Assembly (NCBI GenBank): GCA_022565415.1
Contig: JAIUMT010000010.1
Coordinates: forward strand, 1 to 22,748
Origin: Balneolales bacterium
GTDB lineage: Bacteria; Bacteroidota; Rhodothermia; Balneolales; HLUCCA01
DNA: 22,748 bases
Direction: 5' to 3'
In this document: one piece after another, positions 7,469 through 15,515 of the stretch
Layout of the letters: every line of letters starts with the position of its first letter
How positions within the stretch are numbered: position 1 is the first letter of the stretch
Notes under the pieces: model-generated
Told to the model about the DNA's origin: nothing
What the model saw: the letters and a program-made list of their open reading frames with translations, nothing else
Database searches by the model: none
Made by a program: the position numbers and the translations under genes

Positions 7469-7924
7469 TTATTCGGTAGTAATTGATTTTCGGCCTTCAA
7501 GGGCGGCGTCTAAAGTGTGCCAGGCAAGTGTAGCACATTTTACACGTGCAGGTAAATCGCGCACACCAGCAAATATGGCCAATTTTCCAAGCTGATGTGG
7601 ATGTTCTGCGATATCCAGTTTACCTGTGCTCATTTCGTGGAACTGCGTATAGATAACTTTTGCTTCCTGAATCGTCTTGCCTTTAAGAGCAGTGGTCATC
7701 ATGGAGGCCGATGCTTTTGATATTGCACATCCTTCTCCGACAAATGACACATCTTCTATCGTGTCGCCCTCACCTATTTTGATGTAGACGACGAGTTTGT
7801 CGCCACAAAGTGGGTTATGTCCGAGCGATTCATGATCGAAATCTTCCATTACATGAAAATTCCGCGGCTTTTTGTTATGATCAAGAATGAGTTCCTGATA
7901 GAGTTGTTTCATTCGATTATCCAT
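7469..7924 (-). CDS. sufU: SufU, sulfur acceptor for cysteine desulfurase
   Basis: SufU takes persulfide sulfur from SufS by a zinc-dependent ligand swap and hands it to the SufBCD scaffold. The 151-residue protein has the three cysteines and the aspartate of this family: C40 and D42 in PLCGDKL, C66 in EGCAISKAS, and C130 in RVKCATLAW. The stretch between the second and third cysteine has the extra segment that separates SufU from IscU. Its ATG overlaps the sufS TGA by one base (TGATG), so translation is probably coupled, in keeping with the SufS-SufU partnership. No sufE is present in the window. Confidence 0.95.
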   Translation of the reverse strand: MDNRMKQLYQELILDHNKKPRNFHVMEDFDHESLGHNPLCGDKLVVYIKIGEGDTIEDVSFVGEGCAISKASASMMTTALKGKTIQEAKVIYTQFHEMSTGKLDIAEHPHQLGKLAIFAGVRDLPARVKCATLAWHTLDAALEGRKSITTE

Positions 7925-9168
7925 CAGCGAAACACCTCCAGAACTTCTTTCAACGCGTTAATAAAGATATCGACCTCTTCTTTGGTGTTGTAAAATGCAA
8001 ACGATGCGCGACTGGTGGCCGGTATTTGAAACCGTTCCATTACCGGTTGTGCGCAATGATGCCCTGAGCGGATGGCTACTCCGTGGAAATCCAGCACAGT
8101 GCCAATATCATGAGGATGAACGCCATCCAGCACAAAACTTAGGACTGATGCCTTTTTTTTAGCGGTTCCAATAACTCTTAAGCCATCAATTTTAAGTGCT
8201 TGCAGTGTAGCGTATTCCAGTAGTTCATTTTCGTAGGCTGCGATTGAATCGCGACCAATTGTGTTTATGTACTTGATCGCTTCTCCAAGCATGATTACTC
8301 CGGCAATTCCGGGTGTTCCAGCTTCGAATTTATGCGGCACCTGATTAAAAGTAACGCCCGTATTGAATGAAACGCTAAGAATCATGTCTCCACCACCGCG
8401 GTACGGTGGCATTTTGTCTAGCAGCTCGCGCTTGCCATATAGCACGCCAACTCCGGTCGGACCCAGCATCTTATGCGCTGAAAACGCATAAAAGTCGCAG
8501 TCTAGGTCAACTACGTTGACTTCCATATGAGAAACTGCCTGAGCTCCATCGACCATTACAACGGCATTGTGCTGATGCGCTATGCGTGTAATTTCTTTAA
8601 TCGGATTGATGGTGCCAAGGGCGTTCGAAACGTGATTAATGGCTACAATGCGCGTTTTTTCTGAAATCAGCGATTCGTAGGCATTCATGTCGAGTTCACC
8701 CTCATCAGTGATTGGAATCACAACGATTTTCAGGCCCTTCTCTTTTGCCAACATGTCCCAGGGGACGATATTCGCATGGTGCTCCATATTTGAGACCAGT
8801 ATTTCATCGCCTTCGTTCAGAAATGCTCGTCCGTACGACTGCGCAACCAAATTTATGCTGTCGGTAGCGCCACTTGTGTAGATGATCTCGTTTTCGTCGC
8901 CAGCGCCAATAAATGATTTCACAAGAGTTCGCACCTTCTCGAAAGCATCTGTTGCTTCCTGGCTTAACGTGTGAACTCCTCGGTGAACATTGGCATGATA
9001 CCGGCTATGGTAATCACTAAATGCATCGATTACCGGCTTCGGCATTTGCGTAGAAGCCGCGTTATCAACGTAAACGAGTGGTTTATCGTTAATCCGCCGC
9101 GACAAAATAGGGAAATCGTCCCTGATTTTGTCAACGTCGAAAGTGCTAAATTGCTCTTTTATAAGCAT
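7924..9168 (-). CDS. sufS: Cysteine desulfurase SufS
   Basis: SufS is a PLP enzyme that removes sulfur from cysteine as an enzyme-bound persulfide for Fe-S assembly. The 414-residue protein shows the class V aminotransferase pattern: DNAAST near residue 35, EHHANIVPW (H131 stacks on PLP), VDGAQ (D207), SAHKMLGP with the PLP lysine K233, and RSGHHCAQP with the catalytic cysteine C372 in the group II (SufS-type) short loop. Length is normal (about 405-415). The ATG at 9168 lies 14 bases after the sufD stop, and the stop overlaps the sufU start. Confidence 0.97.
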   Translation of the reverse strand: MLIKEQFSTFDVDKIRDDFPILSRRINDKPLVYVDNAASTQMPKPVIDAFSDYHSRYHANVHRGVHTLSQEATDAFEKVRTLVKSFIGAGDENEIIYTSGATDSINLVAQSYGRAFLNEGDEILVSNMEHHANIVPWDMLAKEKGLKIVVIPITDEGELDMNAYESLISEKTRIVAINHVSNALGTINPIKEITRIAHQHNAVVMVDGAQAVSHMEVNVVDLDCDFYAFSAHKMLGPTGVGVLYGKRELLDKMPPYRGGGDMILSVSFNTGVTFNQVPHKFEAGTPGIAGVIMLGEAIKYINTIGRDSIAAYENELLEYATLQALKIDGLRVIGTAKKKASVLSFVLDGVHPHDIGTVLDFHGVAIRSGHHCAQPVMERFQIPATSRASFAFYNTKEEVDIFINALKEVLEVFR

Positions 9169-9182
9169 GTATTACTGTAGTG

Positions 9183-10502
9183 TTAATTACTTAAACCACG
9201 GGTAGTGTAAACTTCTACCGCTTTCCGTAAATCCTCTTTAATTGAATTCACAGGAAGTGATTCGATAACTTCGGTGGCAAAACCGAACGTCAATATTTCT
9301 TTGGTAGACTTATCGTCTAATCCACGGCTTTTCAGGTAGAATTCTTGCTCGTCATCGAGCTGACCAACCGTAGCACCGTGCGAACATTTCACATCATCGG
9401 CGAAGATTTCAAGCTGAGGTTTGGTATAAACCATTCCGTCGCGTGACAACTGCAGGTTGTGGTTCTCCTGAAATGCATCGGTTTTCTGAGCATCTTTGCG
9501 AACAAAAATTTTGCCATTGAACACACTTGTCGACTTTCCATCAACAATCGTTTTATGCAACTGGTGTGATGTACAATTTGGCACCTGATGATCCATAATA
9601 CTATGAGTATCAGACAGTTGATTGTTATTCACCAGAACAAGTCCGTCGAGTGTAGCGTGTGAGCCTTCGCCCTGCATTACTGCACGAACGTCGTTTCGGA
9701 AAATCTCAGCACCCAGGGAAACTGTGTATGACTGAAGATCTGCATCACGTTGCAACTGACTTACCAATCGATTGATATGATATGCTTTGAGTCCGTCTTT
9801 TTGAAGGCGAACGTGTGACATATGCGAAGATTCACCCAAAAGGATTTCAGTAAACGAGGTGGTTAGGTAAGCAGCATCATCGTCGCCAATGTACTCCTCA
9901 ACCACGGTAAATTCTGAATGTCTTTCGGCTACAATCAGGTTTCGGGGAAAGCTAGCTGTGTTTTCCTGACCCTTAGTGATGTAAACCAAGTGAATTGGTC
10001 GCTCGAATTTGGTGTCTTTAGGAATGTAAATAAAGGCGCCATCTTCAAACTGAGCGGTATTCAACAAAGTGAAGTAGTCGTCTTCGAAGTTATTAGCCTT
10101 GTTGAAACTCACTTCAACCAATGCGCTATGCTTTTCAACAGCATCTTTGAAATTCGTTACGATTACGCCTTCGGGCAGGTCCTTCACATTAGAAGAATCG
10201 CTGTTATACAGGCCGTTAACGAATACCAAAGTTGAATCTTTGGCTTCGGGAACTGTTGCAGTATCGTAACTAACAGCTTTCAGGCTTTGCAGGTTACCCT
10301 GAACAAATGCACCACGAGCTATTGGTTTGATGTTGGTAAATTTCCATTCTTCATCGCGGGTGGTTGGGAATGGTACTCCTTTTAGAGCAACAGATGCCTC
10401 AGATTTGATGGCATCAACGGTACGGAGATTCATCACCGGCACCTTGCCCGCATTCAGAGTATCGAGATTGAATGTGGTTTCTTGTGCGGTTACAGAACTC
10501 AT
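9183..10502 (-). CDS. sufD: SufD, Fe-S cluster assembly scaffold subunit
   Basis: SufD pairs with SufB on the SufC ATPase dimer to build Fe-S clusters. The 439-residue protein has the SufB/D beta-helix core with the signature KCSHGATVGQLDDEQEFYL (from residue 372) containing H375, which matches the histidine implicated in cluster formation in E. coli SufD. The C-terminal helical part (KSRGLDDKSTKEILTFGFA) contacts SufC. The variable N-terminal 150 residues, including DEEWKFTNI, are usual for SufD and not SufB. The ATG at 10502 overlaps the sufC TGA by four bases (ATGA). Confidence 0.96.
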   Translation of the reverse strand: MSSVTAQETTFNLDTLNAGKVPVMNLRTVDAIKSEASVALKGVPFPTTRDEEWKFTNIKPIARGAFVQGNLQSLKAVSYDTATVPEAKDSTLVFVNGLYNSDSSNVKDLPEGVIVTNFKDAVEKHSALVEVSFNKANNFEDDYFTLLNTAQFEDGAFIYIPKDTKFERPIHLVYITKGQENTASFPRNLIVAERHSEFTVVEEYIGDDDAAYLTTSFTEILLGESSHMSHVRLQKDGLKAYHINRLVSQLQRDADLQSYTVSLGAEIFRNDVRAVMQGEGSHATLDGLVLVNNNQLSDTHSIMDHQVPNCTSHQLHKTIVDGKSTSVFNGKIFVRKDAQKTDAFQENHNLQLSRDGMVYTKPQLEIFADDVKCSHGATVGQLDDEQEFYLKSRGLDDKSTKEILTFGFATEVIESLPVNSIKEDLRKAVEVYTTRGLSN

Positions 10503-11260
10503 TTGGCCTCCCCGTTTACCGATTCGATAATGTTATCGTATCCATCTGCCTCAAGCTGAAGCGCTAGTTCTTTTCCGCCAGACTTCACAATGCGTCCGTC
10601 TTTGAGAACGTGCACGTAATCTGGTGTGATGTAATTCAAAATTCGTTGGTAGTGAGTAACCAAAAGAACGCCTTTGCTGCTGTCTTTGATTTTGTTAATA
10701 CCTTCAGACACAATTTTCAACGCATCGATGTCCAGTCCGGAATCGGTTTCGTCGAGAAGTGCCAACTTAGGATTCAAAACAGCAAGCTGAAGAATTTCGT
10801 TGCGTTTTTTCTCGCCACCAGAAAATCCATCATTTACGCTTCTATCGAGGAATTTCGGATCCATTTCAACGATGTCGAGCTTTTGATGCACATAGTCATC
10901 AAACTCAAGCGGATCCATTTCTTCTTCGCCATGCTCACGTCGGATGGAGTTATAGGCCTGACGCATCAGCATTGAATTGCTAACTCCGGGAATTTCTACT
11001 GGATACTGAAATGCAAGGAAAATACCCAAGCGCGCACGTTCGTCGGCTGCAAGCTCTTCAATATTTTTTCCTTCGAAATAGATTTCACCTTTGGTGACTT
11101 CGTAAGCTGGGTGACCGGCGATAACCTTAGAAAGGGTACTTTTACCACTTCCGTTTGGTCCCATAACGGCATGAACTTCGCCCGCTTTAATTTCTAGGTT
11201 GATTCCCTTAAGGATTTCGGTGCCGTCAACTTCGGCATGCAAATTTACGATTTTAAGCAC
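10499..11260 (-). CDS. sufC: SufC, ATPase of the SUF complex
   Basis: SufC is the ABC-type ATPase that drives conformational change in SufBCD; it is soluble and not a transporter. The 253-residue protein has Walker A GPNGSGKST (34-42), the signature FSGGEKKR (146-153), Walker B LALLDETDSGLD (D170, E171) and the switch histidine H203 (VTHYQ). The DETDSGLD form is diagnostic for SufC. The start is GTG at 11260; there is no nearby ATG in frame and the first residues (LKIVNLHAEVDG) match the family start. It follows sufB by 42 bases and overlaps sufD by four. Confidence 0.97.
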   Translation of the reverse strand: MLKIVNLHAEVDGTEILKGINLEIKAGEVHAVMGPNGSGKSTLSKVIAGHPAYEVTKGEIYFEGKNIEELAADERARLGIFLAFQYPVEIPGVSNSMLMRQAYNSIRREHGEEEMDPLEFDDYVHQKLDIVEMDPKFLDRSVNDGFSGGEKKRNEILQLAVLNPKLALLDETDSGLDIDALKIVSEGINKIKDSSKGVLLVTHYQRILNYITPDYVHVLKDGRIVKSGGKELALQLEADGYDNIIESVNGEAK

Positions 11261-11302
11261 TGTAATTACTGATTGAGTTAATATTGTTATTTATAAAATG
11301 TA

Positions 11303-12745
11303 TTAGCCTACGCTACCTTCGAGCTTGATACTCAATAACTTGGTAGCTTCAACAGCAAACTCCATTGGAAGTTCTTTGAAAACTTCTTTAACAAAGCCGT
11401 TGATAATAAGCGAAACCGCATCTTCCTCATCGAGTCCTCTAGACTGTAGGTAGAAGATCTGATCTTCTCCGATTTTAGATGTCGATGCTTCGTGTTCTAT
11501 ACTTGCTGTGCTGTTTGCAGACTCGATGTATGGGAATGTATGGGCGCCACATTGGTCGCCAATTAGCATGGAGTCGCAAACGCTGTAGTTTCGGGCTCCG
11601 TCGGCTTTCTTGCCAATTTTGACTAGTCCGCGGTAACTGTTGTTCGATTCACCAGCTGAAATTCCTTTCGAAATAATGGTAGATCGGGTGTTTTTACCCA
11701 GGTGAATCATTTTAGTACCGGTATCAGCCTGCATCTTGTCATTCGTGACGGCAACGGAGTAAAATTCACCAATAGAGTTGTCGCCTTGAAGAATTACACT
11801 TGGATATTTCCAGGTAATCGCAGAGCCGGTTTCGACCTGTGTCCATGAAATTTTGGAATTCACACCTTTGCAAATACCACGTTTGGTAACAAAGTTATAG
11901 ATACCGCCAACGCCGTTCTTATCGCCGGAATACCAGTTTTGAACGGTAGAATATTTGATTTCAGCGTTGTCCAAGGCTACAAGTTCAACTACAGCTGCGT
12001 GCAACTGATTCTTGCTGAACATTGGCGCTGTGCATCCTTCCAGATAGCTTACAGACGCACCTTCTTCTGCAACGATTAGGGTTCGCTCGAACTGTCCAGA
12101 TTCTTCGTTGTTAATTCGGAAATACGTAGACAATTCCATCGGACACTTAACCCCTTTCGGGATGTAACAAAATGATCCGTCGGTAAAAACTGCTGAATTC
12201 AACGCCGCGAAGTAGTTGTCGCCCGGGGGAATAACTGTACCGATGTATTTTTTAACCAGTTCAGGATAATCTTTCAACGCTTCTGAAATCGAACAGAATA
12301 TTACACCAACTTCGGCGAGTTTCTTGCGAAATGTAGTAGCAACAGAAACACTATCAAAAACGGCATCAACAGCCACGTTTTGCATCATTTTTTGCTCGTG
12401 CAACGGAATCCCAAGCTTCTCATACGTTTCCAGAATCGCAGGATCAACTTCGTCGAGACTGTCCAGTTTAGGCTTTTTCTTAGGGGCGGAATAATAAACC
12501 AAATCCTGATAGTCGATTTTTGGATATTCGACATTTGGCCAGGTTGGTTCGGTCATTTTTAGCCAGTTTCTGTAAGCCTTAAGCCGAAACTCGAGCATAA
12601 AATCAGGCTCGCCTTTCTTTTCAGATATCATTTTGATGATATCCTCATTTAGCCCTCTCGGAAAATCATCGTATTCGATTTCAGTTTTGAATCCGTATTT
12701 GTATGGTTGTGATACGACGGAGTCTAAAGCATCAATTTCACTCAT
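11303..12745 (-). CDS. sufB: SufB, Fe-S cluster scaffold
   Basis: SufB carries the nascent Fe-S cluster in the SufBCD complex. The 480-residue protein has all main landmarks: DSVSVATTFRKKL near residue 131, IPPGDNYFAALNSAVFTDGSFCYIPKG split over 172-198, EGCTAPMF (236-243) and SMLIGDQCGAHTFPY, in which C399 corresponds to the essential cysteine of E. coli SufB (Cys405 by alignment of the CGAHT motif). It ends with the SufD-like EDAVSLIINGFVKE helix. It is the first gene of the suf run, ATG at 12745, with a long leader of roughly 130 bases if the candidate promoter at 12882-12889 is right. No IscR/Rrf2 or SufR regulator gene is next to it. Confidence 0.98.
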   Translation of the reverse strand: MSEIDALDSVVSQPYKYGFKTEIEYDDFPRGLNEDIIKMISEKKGEPDFMLEFRLKAYRNWLKMTEPTWPNVEYPKIDYQDLVYYSAPKKKPKLDSLDEVDPAILETYEKLGIPLHEQKMMQNVAVDAVFDSVSVATTFRKKLAEVGVIFCSISEALKDYPELVKKYIGTVIPPGDNYFAALNSAVFTDGSFCYIPKGVKCPMELSTYFRINNEESGQFERTLIVAEEGASVSYLEGCTAPMFSKNQLHAAVVELVALDNAEIKYSTVQNWYSGDKNGVGGIYNFVTKRGICKGVNSKISWTQVETGSAITWKYPSVILQGDNSIGEFYSVAVTNDKMQADTGTKMIHLGKNTRSTIISKGISAGESNNSYRGLVKIGKKADGARNYSVCDSMLIGDQCGAHTFPYIESANSTASIEHEASTSKIGEDQIFYLQSRGLDEEDAVSLIINGFVKEVFKELPMEFAVEATKLLSIKLEGSVG

Positions 12746-12793
12746 TATCTATGCGTTGTTAAGATTCAAGATTGTGTTCTGTAGTACTATATT

Positions 12794-12814
12794 AGTGATT
12801 GGAATAATATCACT
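12794..12814. repeat. Inverted repeat AGTGAT-N9-ATCACT in the sufB leader
   Basis: Six-base arms at 12794-12799 and 12809-12814 face each other over nine bases, about 50 bases before the sufB ATG. Spacing and arms would suit a dimeric repressor site, but no regulator is encoded nearby and the match may be chance. Confidence 0.3.
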
Positions 12815-12881
12815 TAATATAAAATGGTCTTTTCGTGTTGTCGAAATTCAGAACATTACCGCTTATTTAGATTTAATAAAC

Positions 12882-12889
12882 CAAAGATA
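12882..12889 (-). promoter_or_regulatory. Candidate -7 box of the suf promoter
   Basis: On the minus strand these bases read TATCTTTG, an exact match to TAnnTTTG, the -7 element recognised by the primary sigma factor of Bacteroidota-type bacteria. No good TTTG -33 box lies 19-21 bases upstream (the closest is TTCG), so this rests on the -7 match and the position about 137 bases ahead of the sufB ATG. Confidence 0.4.
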
Positions 12890-12900
12890 CGCAATTTTAG

Positions 12901-12932
12901 TTGCACAGACGAATATTAACTGGGTAGATTTT
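12901..12932 (+). promoter_or_regulatory. Candidate promoter of the GH13 lipoprotein gene
   Basis: TTG at 12901-12903 and TAGATTTT at 12925-12932 are spaced by 21 bases, close to the -33 TTG and -7 TAnnTTTG pattern with one mismatch in the last base. It would start RNA roughly 100 bases ahead of the ATG at 13042 and lies back to back with the candidate suf promoter. Confidence 0.3.
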
Positions 12933-12960
12933 CCCAATTAAACATATTTTACACCTATTC

Positions 12961-12976
12961 GGTTTTCAGGTTTTCA
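12961..12976. repeat. Tandem 8-mer GGTTTTCA x2
   Basis: Two exact copies of GGTTTTCA (12961-12968 and 12969-12976) run directly into the inverted repeat at 12975-12992. They lie downstream of the candidate GH13 promoter, so would be in its leader RNA or form part of an operator. Confidence 0.55.
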
Positions 12977-12992
12977 GTTGAATTCTCAACTG
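12975..12992. repeat. Inverted repeat CAGTTGA-ATTC-TCAACTG
   Basis: Perfect seven-base arms separated by four bases, 49 bases ahead of the GH13 ATG. The 18-base layout is typical of a dimeric regulator site, for example of LacI/GntR-like proteins; which regulator, if any, is unknown. As RNA it could form a short hairpin, but no U-run follows. Confidence 0.45.
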
Positions 12993-13041
12993 CTTAACCA
13001 ATCTCTTTCTTACTTATTTCCCACCCTTCTCAAGGCTTATC

Positions 13042-14397
13042 ATGAAATTTTATTTAGCATATTTTCTTTTAGTTGTTGTAATGTTTGTAGGATGCAACAC
13101 TCCTCAACCGCAGACATTTCAAATCGAGGTAAATCACCCCGAATGGATTAAAAATCAGACCATATACGAGGTCAACATCAGGCAATTCAGCGAAGAAGGC
13201 TCATTTGCAGCTGTACAGCGCGAATTGCCACGTATCAAAGAACTTGGAATCGGAATCCTTTGGCTGATGCCGATTCATCCTATCGGTGAGGTAAACCGAA
13301 AAGGCACTCTCGGAAGCTACTATTCAGTACAGGACTATTTCGATGTGAATCCGGAGTTTGGCACCAAAGATGATTTCCGCAATCTGGTGAATGCCGCCCA
13401 AGAACTGGATATGTATGTAGTTCTTGACTGGGGCGCCAATCATACCGCATGGGATAATGAACTCACAACAACAAATCCCGAGTTTTTCGAAACAAACGAC
13501 GAAGTGAGCTTCATTCCTCCACGTGGAACCGACTGGGACGATGTAATTCAGCTCGACTACGACAATCCTGAGGTTTGGGATTATATGATTTCAGCGCTGT
13601 CTTATTGGTTTCGTGAGTTCAATATTGATGGTTATCGTACAGACGTGGCCTATTTGGTTCCCCTCGAATTGTGGAATCGTGCCAGAACTGAGCTGGATGC
13701 CATTAAACCTGTATTTATGCTCGCAGAATCTGATTTACCAGAGCATCATATCGCCGCCTTCGACATGACCTATAACTGGAAATTGCATCATTTATTTGGC
13801 GGAATTGCTCGCGGCGAAGAACCGGTCTCCAGAATCGATGAAATCATCGCTGAAGACAAGCAGTTGTTTCCAGAGAATGCCATCCGAATGCAGTTTACTT
13901 CCAATCATGATGAAAACTCGTGGCAAGGCACTGTCTTTGAGCGTATGGGCGATGCGGCTAAGACATTTGCCGTGTTGGCCTCAACAATTGATGGTATGCC
14001 ACTTCTATATAATGGTCAGGAAATTGGGCTCAACAAACGACTCGAATTCTTCGAAAAGGATGCGATTGAGTGGACTGAGAGTGCATTTACCGAGTTCTAC
14101 ACCAGGTTATTCAATTTAAACCGTACAAATGAGGCCTTATTTAACGGAAGCTATGGCGGACAAGCGGTGCGACTTGAATCAGACAATGATGATGCTTTGT
14201 ATGCTTTTGTTCGTGAGAAAAATGAAAGCAAAGTGCTGGTTGTTCTAAACCTCAGCGATTCTGAAATAATAGCCTCCGTTAAGAATGAGTTACTTGAAGG
14301 CACGTATACGGAGTTGTTCACTGATGCAACAGTGACACTAACGGAGCAAAATGAATTTTCTCTAAAACCGTGGGAATATCTGGTTTACTATTACTAA
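13042..14397 (+). CDS. GH13 alpha-amylase-family lipoprotein
   Basis: A glycoside hydrolase of the alpha-amylase clan, predicted to be anchored to an outer layer of the cell. The 451-residue protein starts with a signal peptide and lipobox FVGC (Cys18). The TIM barrel follows: IYEVNIRQFS near 41-50, region I DWGANH (D129, N133, H134), region II GYRTD with the nucleophile D201, region III LAES with the acid/base E229, and region IV TSNHD with the transition-state Asp D290. A small beta-sheet domain closes the chain (about 370-451). All catalytic residues are present. With 451 residues it lacks extra starch-binding modules, and substrate (starch, glycogen, trehalose-like) cannot be told. It stands alone, divergent from suf, with no SusCD-type transporter or regulator beside it. 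Confidence 0.92.
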   Translation: MKFYLAYFLLVVVMFVGCNTPQPQTFQIEVNHPEWIKNQTIYEVNIRQFSEEGSFAAVQRELPRIKELGIGILWLMPIHPIGEVNRKGTLGSYYSVQDYFDVNPEFGTKDDFRNLVNAAQELDMYVVLDWGANHTAWDNELTTTNPEFFETNDEVSFIPPRGTDWDDVIQLDYDNPEVWDYMISALSYWFREFNIDGYRTDVAYLVPLELWNRARTELDAIKPVFMLAESDLPEHHIAAFDMTYNWKLHHLFGGIARGEEPVSRIDEIIAEDKQLFPENAIRMQFTSNHDENSWQGTVFERMGDAAKTFAVLASTIDGMPLLYNGQEIGLNKRLEFFEKDAIEWTESAFTEFYTRLFNLNRTNEALFNGSYGGQAVRLESDNDDALYAFVREKNESKVLVVLNLSDSEIIASVKNELLEGTYTELFTDATVTLTEQNEFSLKPWEYLVYYY

Positions 14398-14414
14398 GCA
14401 AGAGGATAACTAAC

Positions 14415-14432
14415 TGGCTACGTTGCGAGCCA
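14415..14432. repeat. Short hairpin in the GH13-pta gap
   Basis: TGGCT (14415-14419) pairs with AGCCA (14428-14432); the stem can extend by CG/CG over a TTG loop if one A bulges out. It lies between the GH13 stop and the main terminator and has no U-run of its own. Confidence 0.3.
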
Positions 14433-14463
14433 CGTGACCACAATATCTACTATTAAGCAAAAT

Positions 14464-14499
14464 GGGGCAGGAAATTTTAAATCCTGCCCTTCTCTTTTT
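14464..14499 (+). terminator. Intrinsic terminator after the GH13 gene, shared with convergent pta
   Basis: GGGCAGGA (14465-14472) and TCCTGCCC (14482-14489) form a perfect eight-pair, GC-rich stem over a nine-base AT loop, followed on the plus strand by TTCTCTTTTT. Read on the minus strand the same stem follows the pta stop codon, with a weaker tail, so it may act both ways. The T-run overlaps the pta stop. Confidence 0.85.
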
Positions 14500-15478
14500 A
14501 ATTTGACTGAAGTGCACTAACAGCGGCTGTGTTTACGATATCTTCCCAAGAGCATCCGCGTGATAAATCATTCATTGGCGCAGCTAATCCTTGGATAATG
14601 GGTCCAGTTGCAGTAGCGCCCCCTATCCTTTCCGTGATTTTGTACCCGATGTTTCCGGCGTCCAGATTAGGGAATACGAACACATTCGCTTTTCCAGCTA
14701 CAGCTGATTCCGGCGCTTTTTTACTGCCAATTTCTGGCATCAAGGCTGCATCAAACTGAAGTTCACCATCGATTTGCAACTCCGGAGCCATCGATTTGGC
14801 GATGGCCGTTGCCTCAACAACCAACTCTGTTCGTTCATGTATCGCACTTCCTTTCGAAGAACACGACAGCATTGCAGTTTTTGGCTCTGTTCCGGTGAGT
14901 TGCGCGTGTGTTCTAGACGAATCCACAGCTATTGATGCAAGCTGATCTTTGTCGGGATACGGAACAACGGCACAGTCACCGTACGTGATTACTCGTCCAT
15001 CAGGTAGACTCATCAAAAAGACACTGGAAACGACACTCGACCCAGGTTTTAATCCTATTACCTGAATCGCTGCCCGCAAAACATCTCCCGTGGTATTTAC
15101 TGCTCCGGCCACGCATGCATCGGCATCGCCATGAATTACCATTTCTGCGGCGAAATAAAGCTCATTCTTAACTATTTCCAGAGCTGCGGCTTCGGTTAAT
15201 CCCTTCTTTTTGCGACGATTGTACAGGTGATCGGCATACATTTCAAGTCGGTCGCTCAAAGCGGGATCAATAATTTCAACCTTTGATGACAATGTTATCG
15301 ACGTTTCGCTTGCAAGAGCGTGAATAACAGACGCTTTACCTAGTAAGATTGGCGTACAAATTCCATTATCAGCCAAAAACGCAGCAGCACGTATCATGCG
15401 AACATCACCAGACTCCGGCAATACAATTTGTTTGTTCAAAACCGACGCATTCTGTCGGATTTCATCAATTAAAGACAT
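14498..15478 (-). CDS. pta: Phosphate acetyltransferase
   Basis: Pta interconverts acetyl-CoA and acetyl phosphate; with AckA it makes ATP and acetate or activates acetate. The 326-residue protein is the short, single-domain form (no N-terminal DRTGG/CobB-like part as in E. coli), with typical stretches QIVLPESGDVRMIRAA (16-31), VAGAVNTTGDVLRAA, SSVFLMSLPDGRV, YGDCAVVPYP and FPNLDAGNIGYKITERIGG. The ATG at 15478 lies 37 bases after the caspase-like gene. Gene order ackA, caspase-like, pta on one strand points to one transcription unit; an additional promoter in the 37-base gap is possible but not seen. Confidence 0.96.
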   Translation of the reverse strand: MSLIDEIRQNASVLNKQIVLPESGDVRMIRAAAFLADNGICTPILLGKASVIHALASETSITLSSKVEIIDPALSDRLEMYADHLYNRRKKKGLTEAAALEIVKNELYFAAEMVIHGDADACVAGAVNTTGDVLRAAIQVIGLKPGSSVVSSVFLMSLPDGRVITYGDCAVVPYPDKDQLASIAVDSSRTHAQLTGTEPKTAMLSCSSKGSAIHERTELVVEATAIAKSMAPELQIDGELQFDAALMPEIGSKKAPESAVAGKANVFVFPNLDAGNIGYKITERIGGATATGPIIQGLAAPMNDLSRGCSWEDIVNTAAVSALQSN

Positions 15479-15515
15479 AATAATAAATTATTTAGGTGAT
15501 CTGTTTAAATAGTAT

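Noticed and set aside
10610..10975. 121-codon plus-strand open frame opposite sufC
   Set aside because: Shadow of a strongly conserved gene; the product resembles no family and is low in normal protein composition.
12633..12941. 102-codon plus-strand open frame over the sufB start and promoter region
   Set aside because: It covers the sufB 5' end and the candidate promoters, with no motif; more likely chance in AT-rich DNA.
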